Shown one piece after another: positions 8,505 through 17,590 of a DNA stretch of 64,000 nt. The first letter of the stretch is position 1, and each line of letters begins with the position of its first letter. The notes beneath the pieces were generated by a model. That model searched no databases, had not been told where the DNA came from, and worked only from the letters and a program-made list of their open reading frames with translations. Position numbers and translations under genes: made by a program. The DNA is from CAVRXT01 sp963725655 (lineage in GTDB: Bacteria; Acidobacteriota; Terriglobia; Acidiferrales; UBA7541): the NCBI GenBank assembly GCA_963725655.1, contig CAVRYY010000002.1:372001-436000 (forward strand), written 5' to 3'.

Positions 8505-10313
8505 ATGCAGCTCCCTTTCCCGCGCTTGGGTCGGCGTGTCTCTAGCGGCAGGACTCCTGCGCGCGGACGCTTCCGGCCGCTAGCCAGCCTGCAAGCCGGC
8601 TTGCTATCGAGCCTGGCGGCAGGGGCGGCGGTGCTGCTGTTCTGCGCGCCTGCATGGGCCGATACCATCGTGCTGAAAAACGGCCGGCGCATCATTGGGA
8701 CGAACGTCACCGAAGAAGGTGAGCACGTTCACTACGAAACCGCGGCAGGCGAGCTGAGCTTGCCCAAGGCCATCGTCGACCGCATCGAACGCAATGGCCT
8801 GGCCCCCGGGTCATACGCCGGGTCGGTGAATGTTTCCGCGCCGCCGGTCGAAGCCCCGCAAGTCGATCCGTCCCAGGGCTACGAAGATGTGGTCCACGGC
8901 GCGGTACACGATGGTTCGGTGGACGTTGGCTACCTGGCCAGCGTGGATGCCGAAGCCAGCGGCGGAAATGCGGCGGCCGTAGCCAAGGTCGCGGCCGCAC
9001 ACTACGCCGCGGCGCAATTTCTACTGGCTAAGGGCGACATGAATCACGCCATCGATCAGTATCGCCGTGCGCTGATCTTCGCTCCCGCCAACGTTGGCCT
9101 GCTGCTGAATCTTGCGGTCGTCTATCTGCGCCAGAGCCAATACACCGCGGCCATGGACCCGATCGACCTCGCCGAGCGCGCCGCCCCCAATTCCGCGGAC
9201 GCCGCGAAGTTGAAGGGCTGGGCCTATTACGGCCAAAACAAAATCGATCAGGCGGTGGCGGAATGGAAGCGTTCGCTCGCGCTGCGCCAGGATCCCGACG
9301 TCCAGCACGCTCTGGATAAAGCCGAACGCGATCGCCAGGAAGAAGAAAGCTACCGCCAGGGTGAGACGGCTCACTTCGTTCTGAAATATTACGGCGGCGC
9401 TACCCCGGACCTCGCCCGCGGCGTGCTCCGCGCGCTCGAGGAGAATTTTCGCCAGATTGAATCGGAGCTCGATTACACCCCCACCGATCCGATCGGTGTG
9501 ATTCTCTACACCGAACAAAGCTTCTCGGACATCACCCGCGCCCCGGGCTGGGCCGGTGCGCTGAATGACGGCCGCATTCGCGTGCCGGTGCAAGGCCTCA
9601 CTTCCGTTACCCCGGATCTCGACCGCGTCCTCCGCCACGAATTGACGCACAGCTTCATCACTCAGAAAACTCGCAGCCGCGCGCCCACCTGGCTGCAGGA
9701 AGGCGTCGCGCAATGGGTGGAAGGCCGCCGCTGCGGCGATTCCGCGTCGGTGCTGGTGGCGGCGTATGAAGCGAAGTCCGCCCCGTCGTTCGCGAACCTC
9801 GAAGGATCTTGGCTGGGTTTTTCGGGGAATACCGCGGCATTCGCCTATGCGTGGTCGCTCGCCGCCGTGGAATCGATCATCCAGGCCGGCGGCACGGGTG
9901 ATATCGGCCGGCTGCTCGACGCCATCGCCGGCAGCGCCTCTCCGGAAACCGCACTCCGCACCGCTTTGCACTCCAACTACCCGGACTTGGAACAACAGAC
10001 CGCCGCGTATCTTCGCAAGCAGTACCTAGTAAGTACGCTAACCGTTAACTGCGAAGCCTGGCACAGCTGTTCTACCACTACCTCTGCATTAAAGCGTGCA
10101 CAGCAAACTGGCGAGCAGCGCGGCGCGTTCGGGCAACGCCCGGTTCACAACATGTTCGCCCGAGCCATGCGCTCCGTCGCCCACCGCGCCCATGCCGTCC
10201 AGCGTGGGCACGCCCAGCGCTGCTGTAAAATTTCCGTCGCTGCCGCCGCCCGTTGCGGCTTCCTGCAGCGCAAAACCCATCTGCCCGGCCAATTCTCGAG
10301 CCTTCTCAAATAG
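8505..10313 (+). CDS. TPR-containing, MA-like metallopeptidase, secreted
   Basis: A 602-residue protein with a long N-region and a signal sequence (LLSSLAAGAAVLLFCAPAWA). A small domain follows (IVLKNGRRIIGTNVTEEGEHVHYETAAG), then TPR-like helices around residues 155-280 (AAAQFLLAKGDMNHAIDQYRRAL). The peptidase domain carries HELTHSF at about residues 378-384 and a downstream LQEGVAQWVEG. The HExxH plus ExxxxW arrangement resembles the peptidase MA-like superfamily. The last 95 or so codons (from about 10026) run antisense to the end of the M20 gene and look unlike the rest (Cys, His and Arg rich). A stop (TAG at 10027) lies one frame away, so a one-base insertion near 10025 may have replaced a natural end at ...AAYLRKQY. 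Confidence 0.8.
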   Translation: MQLPFPRLGRRVSSGRTPARGRFRPLASLQAGLLSSLAAGAAVLLFCAPAWADTIVLKNGRRIIGTNVTEEGEHVHYETAAGELSLPKAIVDRIERNGLAPGSYAGSVNVSAPPVEAPQVDPSQGYEDVVHGAVHDGSVDVGYLASVDAEASGGNAAAVAKVAAAHYAAAQFLLAKGDMNHAIDQYRRALIFAPANVGLLLNLAVVYLRQSQYTAAMDPIDLAERAAPNSADAAKLKGWAYYGQNKIDQAVAEWKRSLALRQDPDVQHALDKAERDRQEEESYRQGETAHFVLKYYGGATPDLARGVLRALEENFRQIESELDYTPTDPIGVILYTEQSFSDITRAPGWAGALNDGRIRVPVQGLTSVTPDLDRVLRHELTHSFITQKTRSRAPTWLQEGVAQWVEGRRCGDSASVLVAAYEAKSAPSFANLEGSWLGFSGNTAAFAYAWSLAAVESIIQAGGTGDIGRLLDAIAGSASPETALRTALHSNYPDLEQQTAAYLRKQYLVSTLTVNCEAWHSCSTTTSALKRAQQTGEQRGAFGQRPVHNMFARAMRSVAHRAHAVQRGHAQRCCKISVAAAARCGFLQRKTHLPGQFSSLLK

Positions 10314-11252
10314 CTCGCCGATCGCCGCGGTGCGTTCCAGCGGGGGACGATCCAATCCGCCGCTCACCTCGATCCGCGTTCCTTTCAAGATCGGGTGCAG
10401 CTCCATGAGTTTCTTTTCCAGCGGCCGGGCATCGGCCGCATGGCTGAATCGCACGTCCACCCGCGCGGACGCTTTCTCCGCCACCACATTCGTAGCGCTC
10501 CCGCCTTCAATAATATTGGCCTGCACCGTAATCCCGTGCGATGGATCGTTGAATTGCGCGAGGCGCGCAATCTGAAACGCCAGCTCGTGTACTGCATTTA
10601 GGCCGTCCTGCGGATTGATCCCCGCGTGCGCGGCGCGCCCGGTAACCGAAATCTGAATCTCCCCTACACCCTTGCGCTGGGTCTTCAGGCTTCCGCCGGG
10701 GCCCAGCGCCGGCTCCAGCACGAACACCGCTTCGCACTTCCGCGCCTCGCGCTCGATGATCCGCCGGGAAGACCCGCTTCCAATTTCCTCGTCGGAGTTC
10801 CACAGAAAAATCAGGTTACGGCGCAAGGGAAATTTCAGCGCCCGCAAAGCGTCCACTGCAAACAGCGCGATCACCAGCCCGCCCTTCATATCAAACGTGC
10901 CGGGTCCAAACGTCCGTCCGCGCGCCACCCGCAGCGGCATTCGGCGCAGCGTGCCTTTGGGGTAGACCGTGTCCAGATGTCCGAGTACCAGAATCGGGCG
11001 CAGCCGGTAGCCCTTTTCGGCGATCAACTCCGCGCGAACGTGATTGCCGCGCAGCTTCTGCGTCAATGTGGTTACCCGTGCGCCGCGCCGCCGCCATTCG
11101 TCCGCCACGCGCTTGCCTATCGCGTCCACCGCCGCTTTGTCGTGGCTCGGCGACTCGATCGAAACGAAATCGCCGAGCAGGTCAACCATTCCCGGCAGAC
11201 GCAGCTTCAAATCCAGCAGCAATTCCCGTGCAACAGAGAGTCGTGGTGTCAT
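10089..11252 (-). CDS. M20 family metallopeptidase (glutamate carboxypeptidase-like)
   Basis: A 387-residue M20/CPDG2-type peptidase that would remove C-terminal residues from peptides or deacylate amino acids using two zinc ions. Visible motifs are GHLDTVYPKGT (first zinc histidine), GTFDMKGGLVIAL (bridging Asp), NSDEEIGSGSS (catalytic Glu) and TGRAAHAGINPQDGLNAV in the dimerisation domain. No signal peptide is seen. The ATG at 11252 is preferred; an upstream TTG at 11291 would add 13 residues. Its 3' end is overlapped by 225 bases by the convergent MA-like peptidase frame. Confidence 0.9.
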   Translation of the reverse strand: MTPRLSVARELLLDLKLRLPGMVDLLGDFVSIESPSHDKAAVDAIGKRVADEWRRRGARVTTLTQKLRGNHVRAELIAEKGYRLRPILVLGHLDTVYPKGTLRRMPLRVARGRTFGPGTFDMKGGLVIALFAVDALRALKFPLRRNLIFLWNSDEEIGSGSSRRIIEREARKCEAVFVLEPALGPGGSLKTQRKGVGEIQISVTGRAAHAGINPQDGLNAVHELAFQIARLAQFNDPSHGITVQANIIEGGSATNVVAEKASARVDVRFSHAADARPLEKKLMELHPILKGTRIEVSGGLDRPPLERTAAIGELFEKARELAGQMGFALQEAATGGGSDGNFTAALGVPTLDGMGAVGDGAHGSGEHVVNRALPERAALLASLLCTL

Positions 11253-11547
11253 GGCGCCCGCAATGCTATCAGCGCCACGATTGTCTGGCAAAGTGCGGCG
11301 CGCCCCGTGACTTTAGTCAGTGACAAAAATTGTCACTTTCTCGACTCCGCGGTGTCAACGCCCGCAGTCACGATCACGACTTTCATTTCACTTCCCACTG
11401 ACACAACCCGCCGCCCACGCAGCTAAGTTAAGCGTCGAAGCAACGAAGTCATCCCGCCCGCGGGATCACTTCGGCGGGCGCAACCCCGAGGCGCCGCGTT
11501 TCCAACTCCAACTCTTCTCAATTACTCAAAAACTTAAGGAGAATTCC

Positions 11548-12666
11548 ATGAAACAGCCCGAAACACCGAACCAGAAGCGCTCCAATCGGCGGTCCTTTCT
11601 ACGCAACGGAATGATGGCGGCCGGCGCGGTGAGCGTCGGCGCAGGCCTGATGAGCAGCCGCGTGCAGTCCGCATTCGCCGACAGCAGCAAGGGCCCGGGA
11701 ATCACACGCGGGGACGTCGCGATTCTGCGCTGGCTCGCCACCGCCGAACTCATCGAAACCGATTTGTGGATTCAATATACGGAACTCGGAGGAGTAACGT
11801 CGGGCGCCCAGAACACCTATCAACAGGCGTTCCAGTTTCTCGACGGCGATGGCTCGCAGTACATCACCAGCAACACCCTGGACGAGCAGAGCCACGCAAC
11901 ATTTATCGACGCATATCTGAAATCCAAGGGCGCCGAGCCGGTGAATCTCGACCGTTTCCGCGTTCTGCCCAGCAGCATGGCCACCGGCGCAAAGCAAATC
12001 GGCCGCTTGACCAACATCATGAATCTCACCGTCGACACAAGCTGGTACACCAAGTACCGCAGCAACACCAATCCGGAGTTCGGAGCCACTTACCCGCAAG
12101 CGCTCACCATCGTCGACCGCCCGGGAATTCCCCGCGACAACGCGGACTTTTCCGACGCGGATCACATCCAGGCCATCGCGAACACCGCTGCGTTCCACTT
12201 CGCATTCATCGAAGGCGGCGGATCGAGTCTCTACGCCACCATGGCGCAGAAGGTAACCAATCTGGAAGTGTTGAAAATCGTTGCCAGCATCGGTGGCGAC
12301 GAAGTGGCCCACTTCGTCGAGTGGGTGGACTTCGCCGGAAACTCGGTCCAGGGCCCTCCGTACAACTTTGCCGGCTCGATGGACCCGGTCACCGACAGCG
12401 GGTTGACGTTCCCGAATTTCAATCTGCCTCCGTTCGGGACGCCGCTCTACCAGACCAACCTCATCTTCCCCATCCCGTGCGACTTCATCAGCAAATCGCT
12501 GCCGAGGTGCGCGGTGATTCGTCCCTCTCTGGATTCACTTTCGGGAGCACTGGCCGCAGTGAAGGCGTTCACCGCCGATGGTCTTTTCATCGGCCAATCC
12601 AACACCTTCCTGCAAGTGATCCACGAAATCGCCGCCGAAGCCGACGCGGCGCAACGAGAGCTGTAA
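11548..12666 (+). CDS. Tat-exported ferritin-like domain protein
   Basis: A 372-residue protein. The ATG at 11548 follows AAGGAG with good spacing. The N-terminus carries a twin-arginine signal (SNRRSFLRNGMMAAGAVSVGAG), so it is probably exported folded. The body matches the ferritin-like (DUF4439/Rds1-type) group, with helices carrying ATAELIETDLW, DEQSHATFIDAY and GGDEVAHFVEW, where the Glu and His residues could bind a di-metal centre. Proteins of this group are often linked to desiccation or stress, but no function can be assigned here. It is a single-gene unit facing trpD, with two GC-rich hairpins after it. Confidence 0.85.
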   Translation: MKQPETPNQKRSNRRSFLRNGMMAAGAVSVGAGLMSSRVQSAFADSSKGPGITRGDVAILRWLATAELIETDLWIQYTELGGVTSGAQNTYQQAFQFLDGDGSQYITSNTLDEQSHATFIDAYLKSKGAEPVNLDRFRVLPSSMATGAKQIGRLTNIMNLTVDTSWYTKYRSNTNPEFGATYPQALTIVDRPGIPRDNADFSDADHIQAIANTAAFHFAFIEGGGSSLYATMAQKVTNLEVLKIVASIGGDEVAHFVEWVDFAGNSVQGPPYNFAGSMDPVTDSGLTFPNFNLPPFGTPLYQTNLIFPIPCDFISKSLPRCAVIRPSLDSLSGALAAVKAFTADGLFIGQSNTFLQVIHEIAAEADAAQREL

Positions 12667-12730
12667 ACGGCCGCCGCCGGTAGAGAGACCCGGCGGCAGC
12701 GATCCTCCGGTAGTCTCGGATCCGTCGGGG

Positions 12731-12756
12731 GAAGTGGGGCCGCCCGGCCCCACTTC
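12731..12756. terminator. Strong hairpin between convergent genes
   Basis: A perfect 12-base stem (GAAGTGGGGCCG, two-base loop, CGGCCCCACTTC) lies between the convergent ferritin-like gene and trpD. A second, weaker inverted repeat (GCCGCCGCCGG / CCGGCGGCAGC) is at about 12669-12699. There is no T-run on the plus side, so intrinsic termination is likely but not certain. Confidence 0.55.
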
Positions 12757-12816
12757 TCCCAACGCGTTTAGTCGTTGCGGTTGGCAAACCGAAAAAACAC
12801 GCAGGGACGAAAATTG

Positions 12817-13854
12817 CTAGGCGACAGGCGGCTCGTGCGCGAACGCTACCAGCGCCGCTAGCTTGGCGCGCGCTGCACCGGAATCGATCGATTCGGCAGC
12901 TTGGCGGACGCCGTCGAGGAAACCGTGTGCGTGGTCCGCGGCGACCAGCGCAGCCGCTGCGTTCGCTTCCACGATCGCACGGTGCGGCCCGGTCTGCCCT
13001 TCCAGAATATTGCGGATGATCGCGGCATTCTCTCTCGCGTCTCCGCCCTGAATTTCAGACAGAGGCGCGCGCCGCAGGCCAAAATCCTCGGGCGCCAGCT
13101 TGTAGGTGCGCACTTCGCCGTCGCGCAGCTCGGCGATGGTGGTTTCCCCAGAAAGCGAAATTTCGTCCAGCCCATCGTCGCCATGCACCACGAATGCGCG
13201 CCGCGTTCCCAATTCGCCGAGCACACGGGCCAGGATTTCCGTGTAGCTCGGATCAAAGACTCCAGCCACCTGCGCGCTCGCGCCTGCCGGATTCGTCAGC
13301 GGGCCCAGTAAATTGAAAGCGGTTCGGCCGCGAATTTCTCGCCGCGCAGGCATCGCGTATTTCATGGCGGTGTGCGCGGCAGGCGCGAACAGAAAAGCGA
13401 TCCCCACCTCCCGCAGCGCGCGCGCCGTGGCGCTCGCCGGCAAATCCACGCGGCCGCCGAGCGCTTCGATCACATCCGCTGACCCGCAGCGCGAACTCAT
13501 CGAGCGGTTGCCGTGCTTGGCGACGCGCACCCCCGCGCCGGCCACTACAAACGCCGCCGCCGTGGAAATGTTGAAGGTGCCGGCGGTGTCGCCGCCGGTG
13601 CCGCAGGTATCCACCAAAGCCTCATCGGGAGCGAAAAAGCCGGGTGGCACGATCGGCGTGGCGTGGCGCCGCATCACCGCGGCAAAGCCGGCCAGTTCGT
13701 CCACGGTTTCACGTTTATCGCGCAGTGCGATCAGGAAACCGCTGATCTGCGCGTTGGTCGCCCGGCCGGTGAGGATCTGCTCCATCACCGCTTCGGCTTC
13801 GCCACGGGTCAGGTCGTTGCCGGCAACGATTTTTTCCAGTGCGCTCTCGATCAC
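12817..13854 (-). CDS. trpD: Anthranilate phosphoribosyltransferase
   Basis: TrpD transfers phosphoribose from PRPP to anthranilate in tryptophan synthesis. Diagnostic motifs are CGTGGDTAGTFNIST (PRPP loop), KHGNRSMSSRCGSADV and FNLLGPLTNPA. The GTG at 13854 (VIESALEKIV) gives 345 residues, the normal size; a longer reading would run into the upstream DUF1272 gene. No other trp gene lies nearby. It begins 14 bases after the DUF1272 stop, so the two are probably co-transcribed from the 130-base gap shared with sucC. Confidence 0.95.
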   Translation of the reverse strand: MIESALEKIVAGNDLTRGEAEAVMEQILTGRATNAQISGFLIALRDKRETVDELAGFAAVMRRHATPIVPPGFFAPDEALVDTCGTGGDTAGTFNISTAAAFVVAGAGVRVAKHGNRSMSSRCGSADVIEALGGRVDLPASATARALREVGIAFLFAPAAHTAMKYAMPARREIRGRTAFNLLGPLTNPAGASAQVAGVFDPSYTEILARVLGELGTRRAFVVHGDDGLDEISLSGETTIAELRDGEVRTYKLAPEDFGLRRAPLSEIQGGDARENAAIIRNILEGQTGPHRAIVEANAAAALVAADHAHGFLDGVRQAAESIDSGAARAKLAALVAFAHEPPVA

Positions 13855-13868
13855 GGTAAATCCATCTG

Positions 13869-14051
13869 CTACGAGGAGAGTCTGCGGCGCGGGCGGGGAG
13901 CCAATTCGCCTCCGCAATTGGGGCAAGTGAGGTTCATGCCTTCGGCGCATTCGTTGCAGAAGGTGCATTCATACGAGCAAATCCATGCCTCGGCGTCGAG
14001 CGCGATGGCTTGTTCGCATTTCTCGCATTTCGGTTTCATTTCCAGAGACAC
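13869..14051 (-). CDS. DUF1272 domain small zinc-ribbon-like protein
   Basis: A 60-residue protein with three Cys pairs (CEKC, CTFCNEC, CPNCGG) and the DUF1272 signature ICSYECTFCNECAEG followed by LTCPNCGGEL. The GTG at 14051 gives the family-typical N-terminus MSLEMKPKCEKC; an ATG at 14039 is possible. It probably binds one or two zinc ions; the function of the family is unknown. It lies immediately upstream of trpD on the same strand. Confidence 0.85.
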   Translation of the reverse strand: MSLEMKPKCEKCEQAIALDAEAWICSYECTFCNECAEGMNLTCPNCGGELAPRPRRRLSS

Positions 14052-14181
14052 AAGGCCGCCTTGCCCGCTCTTTCGCTACCTAGTAAACTCTCTGGTTTGA
14101 GCGTGCGGGAATATTAACATCATTCGCGGTTGGTTTTGATGCGGCGCGGCGCCCCGACCGGCGGCGCCTGAAGGATGGACG

Positions 14182-15345
14182 ATGAAGATTCACGAATACC
14201 AGGCCAAAGCGATCCTCGCAAAATTCGGCGTGGCGGTGCCGCGCGGCGAGGTGGTGCTGCAGAAATCCGACGCTCTCGCCGTAGCCACCCGGCTGGGAAC
14301 GCCAGTAGTGGTGGTGAAGGCCCAGATTCATGCGGGCGGCCGCGGTAAGGGCGGCGGCGTAAAGCTCGCGCGTTCGCCGGAAGAAGCGCAAAAGCTGGCC
14401 TCGGAAATCCTCGGCATGACTCTGATCACTCACCAGACTGGGCCGGAAGGGCGGGTGGTTCGCCGGCTGCTGATCGAAGAGGGCTTGGACATCAAGCGCG
14501 AGCTCTATCTAAGTATTTTGGTGGACCGCGGTTCCGGCAAGCCGGTTTTCATGGCTAGCGCCGCGGGCGGCATGGAAATAGAAGAAGTGGCGAAAGACAA
14601 TCCCGACGCGATTTTGAAAGAGACCATCCACCCGGCCGTCGGCCTCGAACCGTATCAGGTGAGAAAGCTTGGATTCGGTGTGGGACTCGCGCCGGAGATG
14701 ATGGCGGCGGCGGTGCCGTTCTTCCAGGCTCTCTACCGCGCGTTTCTGGAAACCGACGCCACCCTCCTGGAAATCAATCCGTGCGTGGTAACCGGCGACG
14801 GCAAACTGGTCGCGCTCGATGCCAAAATGGCCATCGACGACAACGCCCTCGGTCGTCATCCCGAATTTCGCGATCTGCGCGACCTGGAAGAAGAAACCCC
14901 GCTGGAAGTGGAAGCCTCAAAATTCAAACTCAACTACATCAAGCTCGATGGCAGCATCGCTTGCATGGTGAACGGCGCCGGCTTGGCCATGGCCACCATG
15001 GACATCATTCACTTGAGCGGCGGCAGCGCCGCCAATTTCCTGGACGTCGGCGGCGGCGCTTCGGAAGAGCAGGTGAAGAACGCGTTTCGCATTCTGCTGA
15101 GCGATCCCAACGTGAAAGCGGTGTTCATCAATATTTTCGGCGGAATCTTGCGCTGCGACGTGCTCGCCACCGGGGTAGTGAAGGCGGCGCGAGAGCTGGA
15201 TGTGAAAGTGCCGATCGTGGTCCGCATGGAAGGGACCAACGTCACCGAAGGCAAGGCCATCCTGAGCAACTCGGGCCTGAATTTCACGGTGGCGGATGGA
15301 ATGAAGGACGGCGCGGAGAAAGCGGTTGCGCTGGCTGGCAAGTAA
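14182..15345 (+). CDS. sucC: Succinyl-CoA synthetase, beta subunit
   Basis: A 387-residue ATP-grasp subunit of the TCA-cycle succinyl-CoA ligase. The N-terminus MKIHEYQAKAILAKFGVAVP, the ATP-grasp loop HAGGRGKGGGVKLA, the metal-binding EINPCV region and the C-terminal NIFGGILRCD motif are all present. The ATG at 14182 follows AAGGA. sucD follows after 46 bases. Confidence 0.97.
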   Translation: MKIHEYQAKAILAKFGVAVPRGEVVLQKSDALAVATRLGTPVVVVKAQIHAGGRGKGGGVKLARSPEEAQKLASEILGMTLITHQTGPEGRVVRRLLIEEGLDIKRELYLSILVDRGSGKPVFMASAAGGMEIEEVAKDNPDAILKETIHPAVGLEPYQVRKLGFGVGLAPEMMAAAVPFFQALYRAFLETDATLLEINPCVVTGDGKLVALDAKMAIDDNALGRHPEFRDLRDLEEETPLEVEASKFKLNYIKLDGSIACMVNGAGLAMATMDIIHLSGGSAANFLDVGGGASEEQVKNAFRILLSDPNVKAVFINIFGGILRCDVLATGVVKAARELDVKVPIVVRMEGTNVTEGKAILSNSGLNFTVADGMKDGAEKAVALAGK

Positions 15346-15391
15346 ATCGTTCTCAATTGGTCCTAATTATTTTTTTTAGGGAAGGAATGGC

Positions 15392-16261
15392 GTGAGCGTT
15401 CTCATCGATTCAAAGACGCGGGTGGTGGTGCAGGGTTTGACCGGGCGTGAAGGCAGTTTTCACGCGCAACAGATGCTCGAGTACGGCACCAAGGTGGTTG
15501 CCGGGGTCACTCCCGGCAAAGGCGGTAGCAAACACCTGGATGTGCCGGTATTCAACACCGTTGCTGACGCGGTGAAAGCCACCCGCGCCAACGCTTCGGT
15601 GATCTTCGTCCCGCCGCCGTTTGCTGCGGACGCGATTCTGGAGGCCGCTGACGCTGGATTACCCTTGGTGATTTGCATTACCGAGGGAATCCCCACGCTG
15701 GATATGGTGCGGGTGGCCGCCGCATTGAAAGACAATCCCAAGACGCGGTTGGTGGGACCGAATTGTCCGGGAGTAATTTCGCCGGGCCAATGCAAGATCG
15801 GGATCATGCCGGGGCGGATTCACAAGCAAGGCAACGTTGGACTGGTGAGCCGCAGCGGAACGCTCACCTATGAGGCTGTGGATCAGCTCACCCGCCTCGG
15901 GATCGGGCAGTCCACGTGCATCGGCATCGGCGGCGATCCGATCATCGGCACCAGCTTTCTGGATTCCGTGCAGCTCTTCAACGACGATCCCGATACCCAC
16001 GCCATCGTGATGATCGGCGAAATTGGCGGCGATGCGGAAGAGAAGGCCGCCGCGTTTATTCGCCAGAACGTCAAGAAACCGGTGGTGGGATTCATCGCCG
16101 GGCAGACCGCGCCGCCAGGCCGCCGTATGGGCCATGCCGGCGCGATCATCAGCGGCGGGGAAGGTACAGCGGAAGGGAAGTACGCGGCGATGCGCGCCGC
16201 AGGTATTCACACCGTGCAGAGCCCGGCCGATATCGGGGCGACGCTCGCTAAATACATCTAA
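15392..16261 (+). CDS. sucD: Succinyl-CoA synthetase, alpha subunit
   Basis: A 289-residue CoA-binding subunit, phosphorylated on His during catalysis. GLTGREGSFHAQQMLEYGT is the CoA-binding region, and the active-site histidine is H248 in GHAGAIISGGEGTA. The GTG start at 15392 is preceded by GGGAAGGAA. Genetic pairing with sucC is standard. A copy of the dispersed hairpin repeat lies just downstream. Confidence 0.97.
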   Translation: MSVLIDSKTRVVVQGLTGREGSFHAQQMLEYGTKVVAGVTPGKGGSKHLDVPVFNTVADAVKATRANASVIFVPPPFAADAILEAADAGLPLVICITEGIPTLDMVRVAAALKDNPKTRLVGPNCPGVISPGQCKIGIMPGRIHKQGNVGLVSRSGTLTYEAVDQLTRLGIGQSTCIGIGGDPIIGTSFLDSVQLFNDDPDTHAIVMIGEIGGDAEEKAAAFIRQNVKKPVVGFIAGQTAPPGRRMGHAGAIISGGEGTAEGKYAAMRAAGIHTVQSPADIGATLAKYI

Positions 16262-16287
16262 CGCGCTAAAGCCTTGGCCCGGGACTT

Positions 16288-16356
16288 GCGGTTCTACGGT
16301 CTTATCTCTTCCGGGCGCCCCACTCTTCGCGGGTTATGCGAAGGGTCGGCGTTTAG
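16288..16356 (+). repeat. Dispersed hairpin repeat, copy B
   Basis: This copy has the leader GCGGTTCTACGGTCTTATC, then CGGGCGCCCCACTCTTCGC, a loop, GCGAAGGGTCGGCGTTTAG. The inner stem is CTTCGC/GCGAAG, against CTTCCC/GGGAAG in copies A and C: both sides changed together. It lies between sucD and ndk and could act in mRNA stability or termination. Confidence 0.75.
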
Positions 16357-16463
16357 CCCTGGCGTGATGCTGTCTTTCGCGCGGCGTCTCACGATTTCCA
16401 AGATTCAGGCGTGCAGCAAGCGAGTTAAGTCAAAAAATTCCGATTCGTGAAACAGGAGCCAAC

Positions 16464-16883
16464 GTGGCCATCGAACGAACTTTTGCAATGATCAAGCCGG
16501 ATGCCGTGGGTCGCGGACTCGCGGGCGATATTCTCAGCCGCATCCACACCGCCGATTTTCAGATCGTGGCCGTCAAGTCCACGCGTATGACCATGGAACA
16601 GGCCGGCGGTTTTTACGCGGTGCATCGCGAGCGCGGCTTTTTTAAGGAGCTCTGCGAATTTATGAGTTCGGGCAAAGTGATCGCGATGGTGCTGGAGGGT
16701 GAAAATGCGATCTCCCGGTGGCGCTACACCATGGGCGCGACCGATCCCGCGAAAGCCGGGGAAGGCACCATTCGTAAAGCCCTGGGCACCAGCATCCAAT
16801 TCAATTGCACCCACGGTTCCGACGCGCCAGAGACCGCGGCATTCGAAATCGGCTATTTCTTCGCCGGCAGCGAATTGATTTAG
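16464..16883 (+). CDS. ndk: Nucleoside diphosphate kinase
   Basis: A 139-residue enzyme moving the gamma phosphate from ATP to NDPs through a phosphohistidine. The active site is H117 in NCTHGSDA, and the N-terminus is ERTFAMIKPDAVGRG. The GTG at 16464 follows AGGAGCC. It sits downstream of sucCD, a common functional pairing because succinyl-CoA synthetase generates NTP. Confidence 0.97.
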   Translation: MAIERTFAMIKPDAVGRGLAGDILSRIHTADFQIVAVKSTRMTMEQAGGFYAVHRERGFFKELCEFMSSGKVIAMVLEGENAISRWRYTMGATDPAKAGEGTIRKALGTSIQFNCTHGSDAPETAAFEIGYFFAGSELI

Positions 16884-17350
16884 CACCGCACCACGCCTTA
16901 GTTGACGCTTAGCGGGGCTCAACGCGCGATACATCGTCGGTAGAGCCTCGCATCAGCCGTCCTGCGCTGCTTCTTCGTAATGGCCGCAAATCTCCACCGC
17001 ACTGATCCCTTCCATCCATTCCCCCCGCGTGCTAGCCTCGCGCAGGAATGGATGCAAAATGACGATAATCGGCGAGTGCGAGCAGCCATCGAGAAACCGT
17101 TGGGCTCGGTGTCGCTCCAGGTCAATGCCGCAAGCTTTCGCTTTTTGGCTTAAAGCAAAACAGTAAATTTGTTGCGGTTCGGCGAACTTCTGTGGCTTGT
17201 TTTCAATGAGTTGCGAGGTGGTATCTCTACCATGTTGCGATTCAGATTCGCGACTGTGCGGCGCTGCACTCGGGTCGGCGCGCGCCTCGAACACGACCGG
17301 CCTGAATCCGGTAGAATGAGCCCAACGGTCTAATGCTCGTCCAAGAGCCA
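16884..17350. other. Intergenic stretch, no supported gene
   Basis: This gap of about 470 bases after ndk holds only open frames with atypical composition. The longest is a 132-codon minus-strand frame at 16953-17351 without recognisable domains. The stretch GIDLERHRAQRF in it recalls low-molecular-weight phosphatases, but there is no CX5R loop. The promoter for the DUF2905-xseA unit should lie in the last 100 bases. Confidence 0.5.
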
Positions 17351-17578
17351 ATGCGCGAACTCGGCAAGGGGCTGCTCCTGATCGGAGCCTTGCTCGGTGT
17401 TGCCGGTGCCTTCTTTTTCTTCGGCGGGCGCTTGCCGTTTCGTCTGGGACGCCTGCCTGGCGACATCGAGTATCACGGACGCAACGGCGGCGGCTTCTAC
17501 TTTCCCATCGTTACTTGCATCCTACTGAGCGTCCTGTTTTCAGTGGTGATGTGGCTGGTCGGGCACTTTCGCCGTTAG
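17351..17578 (+). CDS. DUF2905 small membrane protein
   Basis: A 75-residue protein with two transmembrane helices (LLLIGALLGVAGAFFFFGG and FPIVTCILLSVLFSVVMWL) separated by the family signature RLPGDIEYHGRNGGGFYFPI. The ATG at 17351 (MRELGKGLLLIG) matches the family start; an upstream TTG/ATG would add six residues. The function of DUF2905 is unknown. It lies 12 bases before xseA and is likely co-transcribed. Confidence 0.88.
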   Translation: MRELGKGLLLIGALLGVAGAFFFFGGRLPFRLGRLPGDIEYHGRNGGGFYFPIVTCILLSVLFSVVMWLVGHFRR

Positions 17579-17590
17579 AGCAAAACGCTG

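Noticed and set aside
16953..17351. A 132-codon minus-strand frame with GIDLERHRAQRF, resembling a low-molecular-weight phosphatase fragment.
   Set aside because: No CX5R nucleophile loop and no conserved C-terminus. The likeness covers only about 12 residues.
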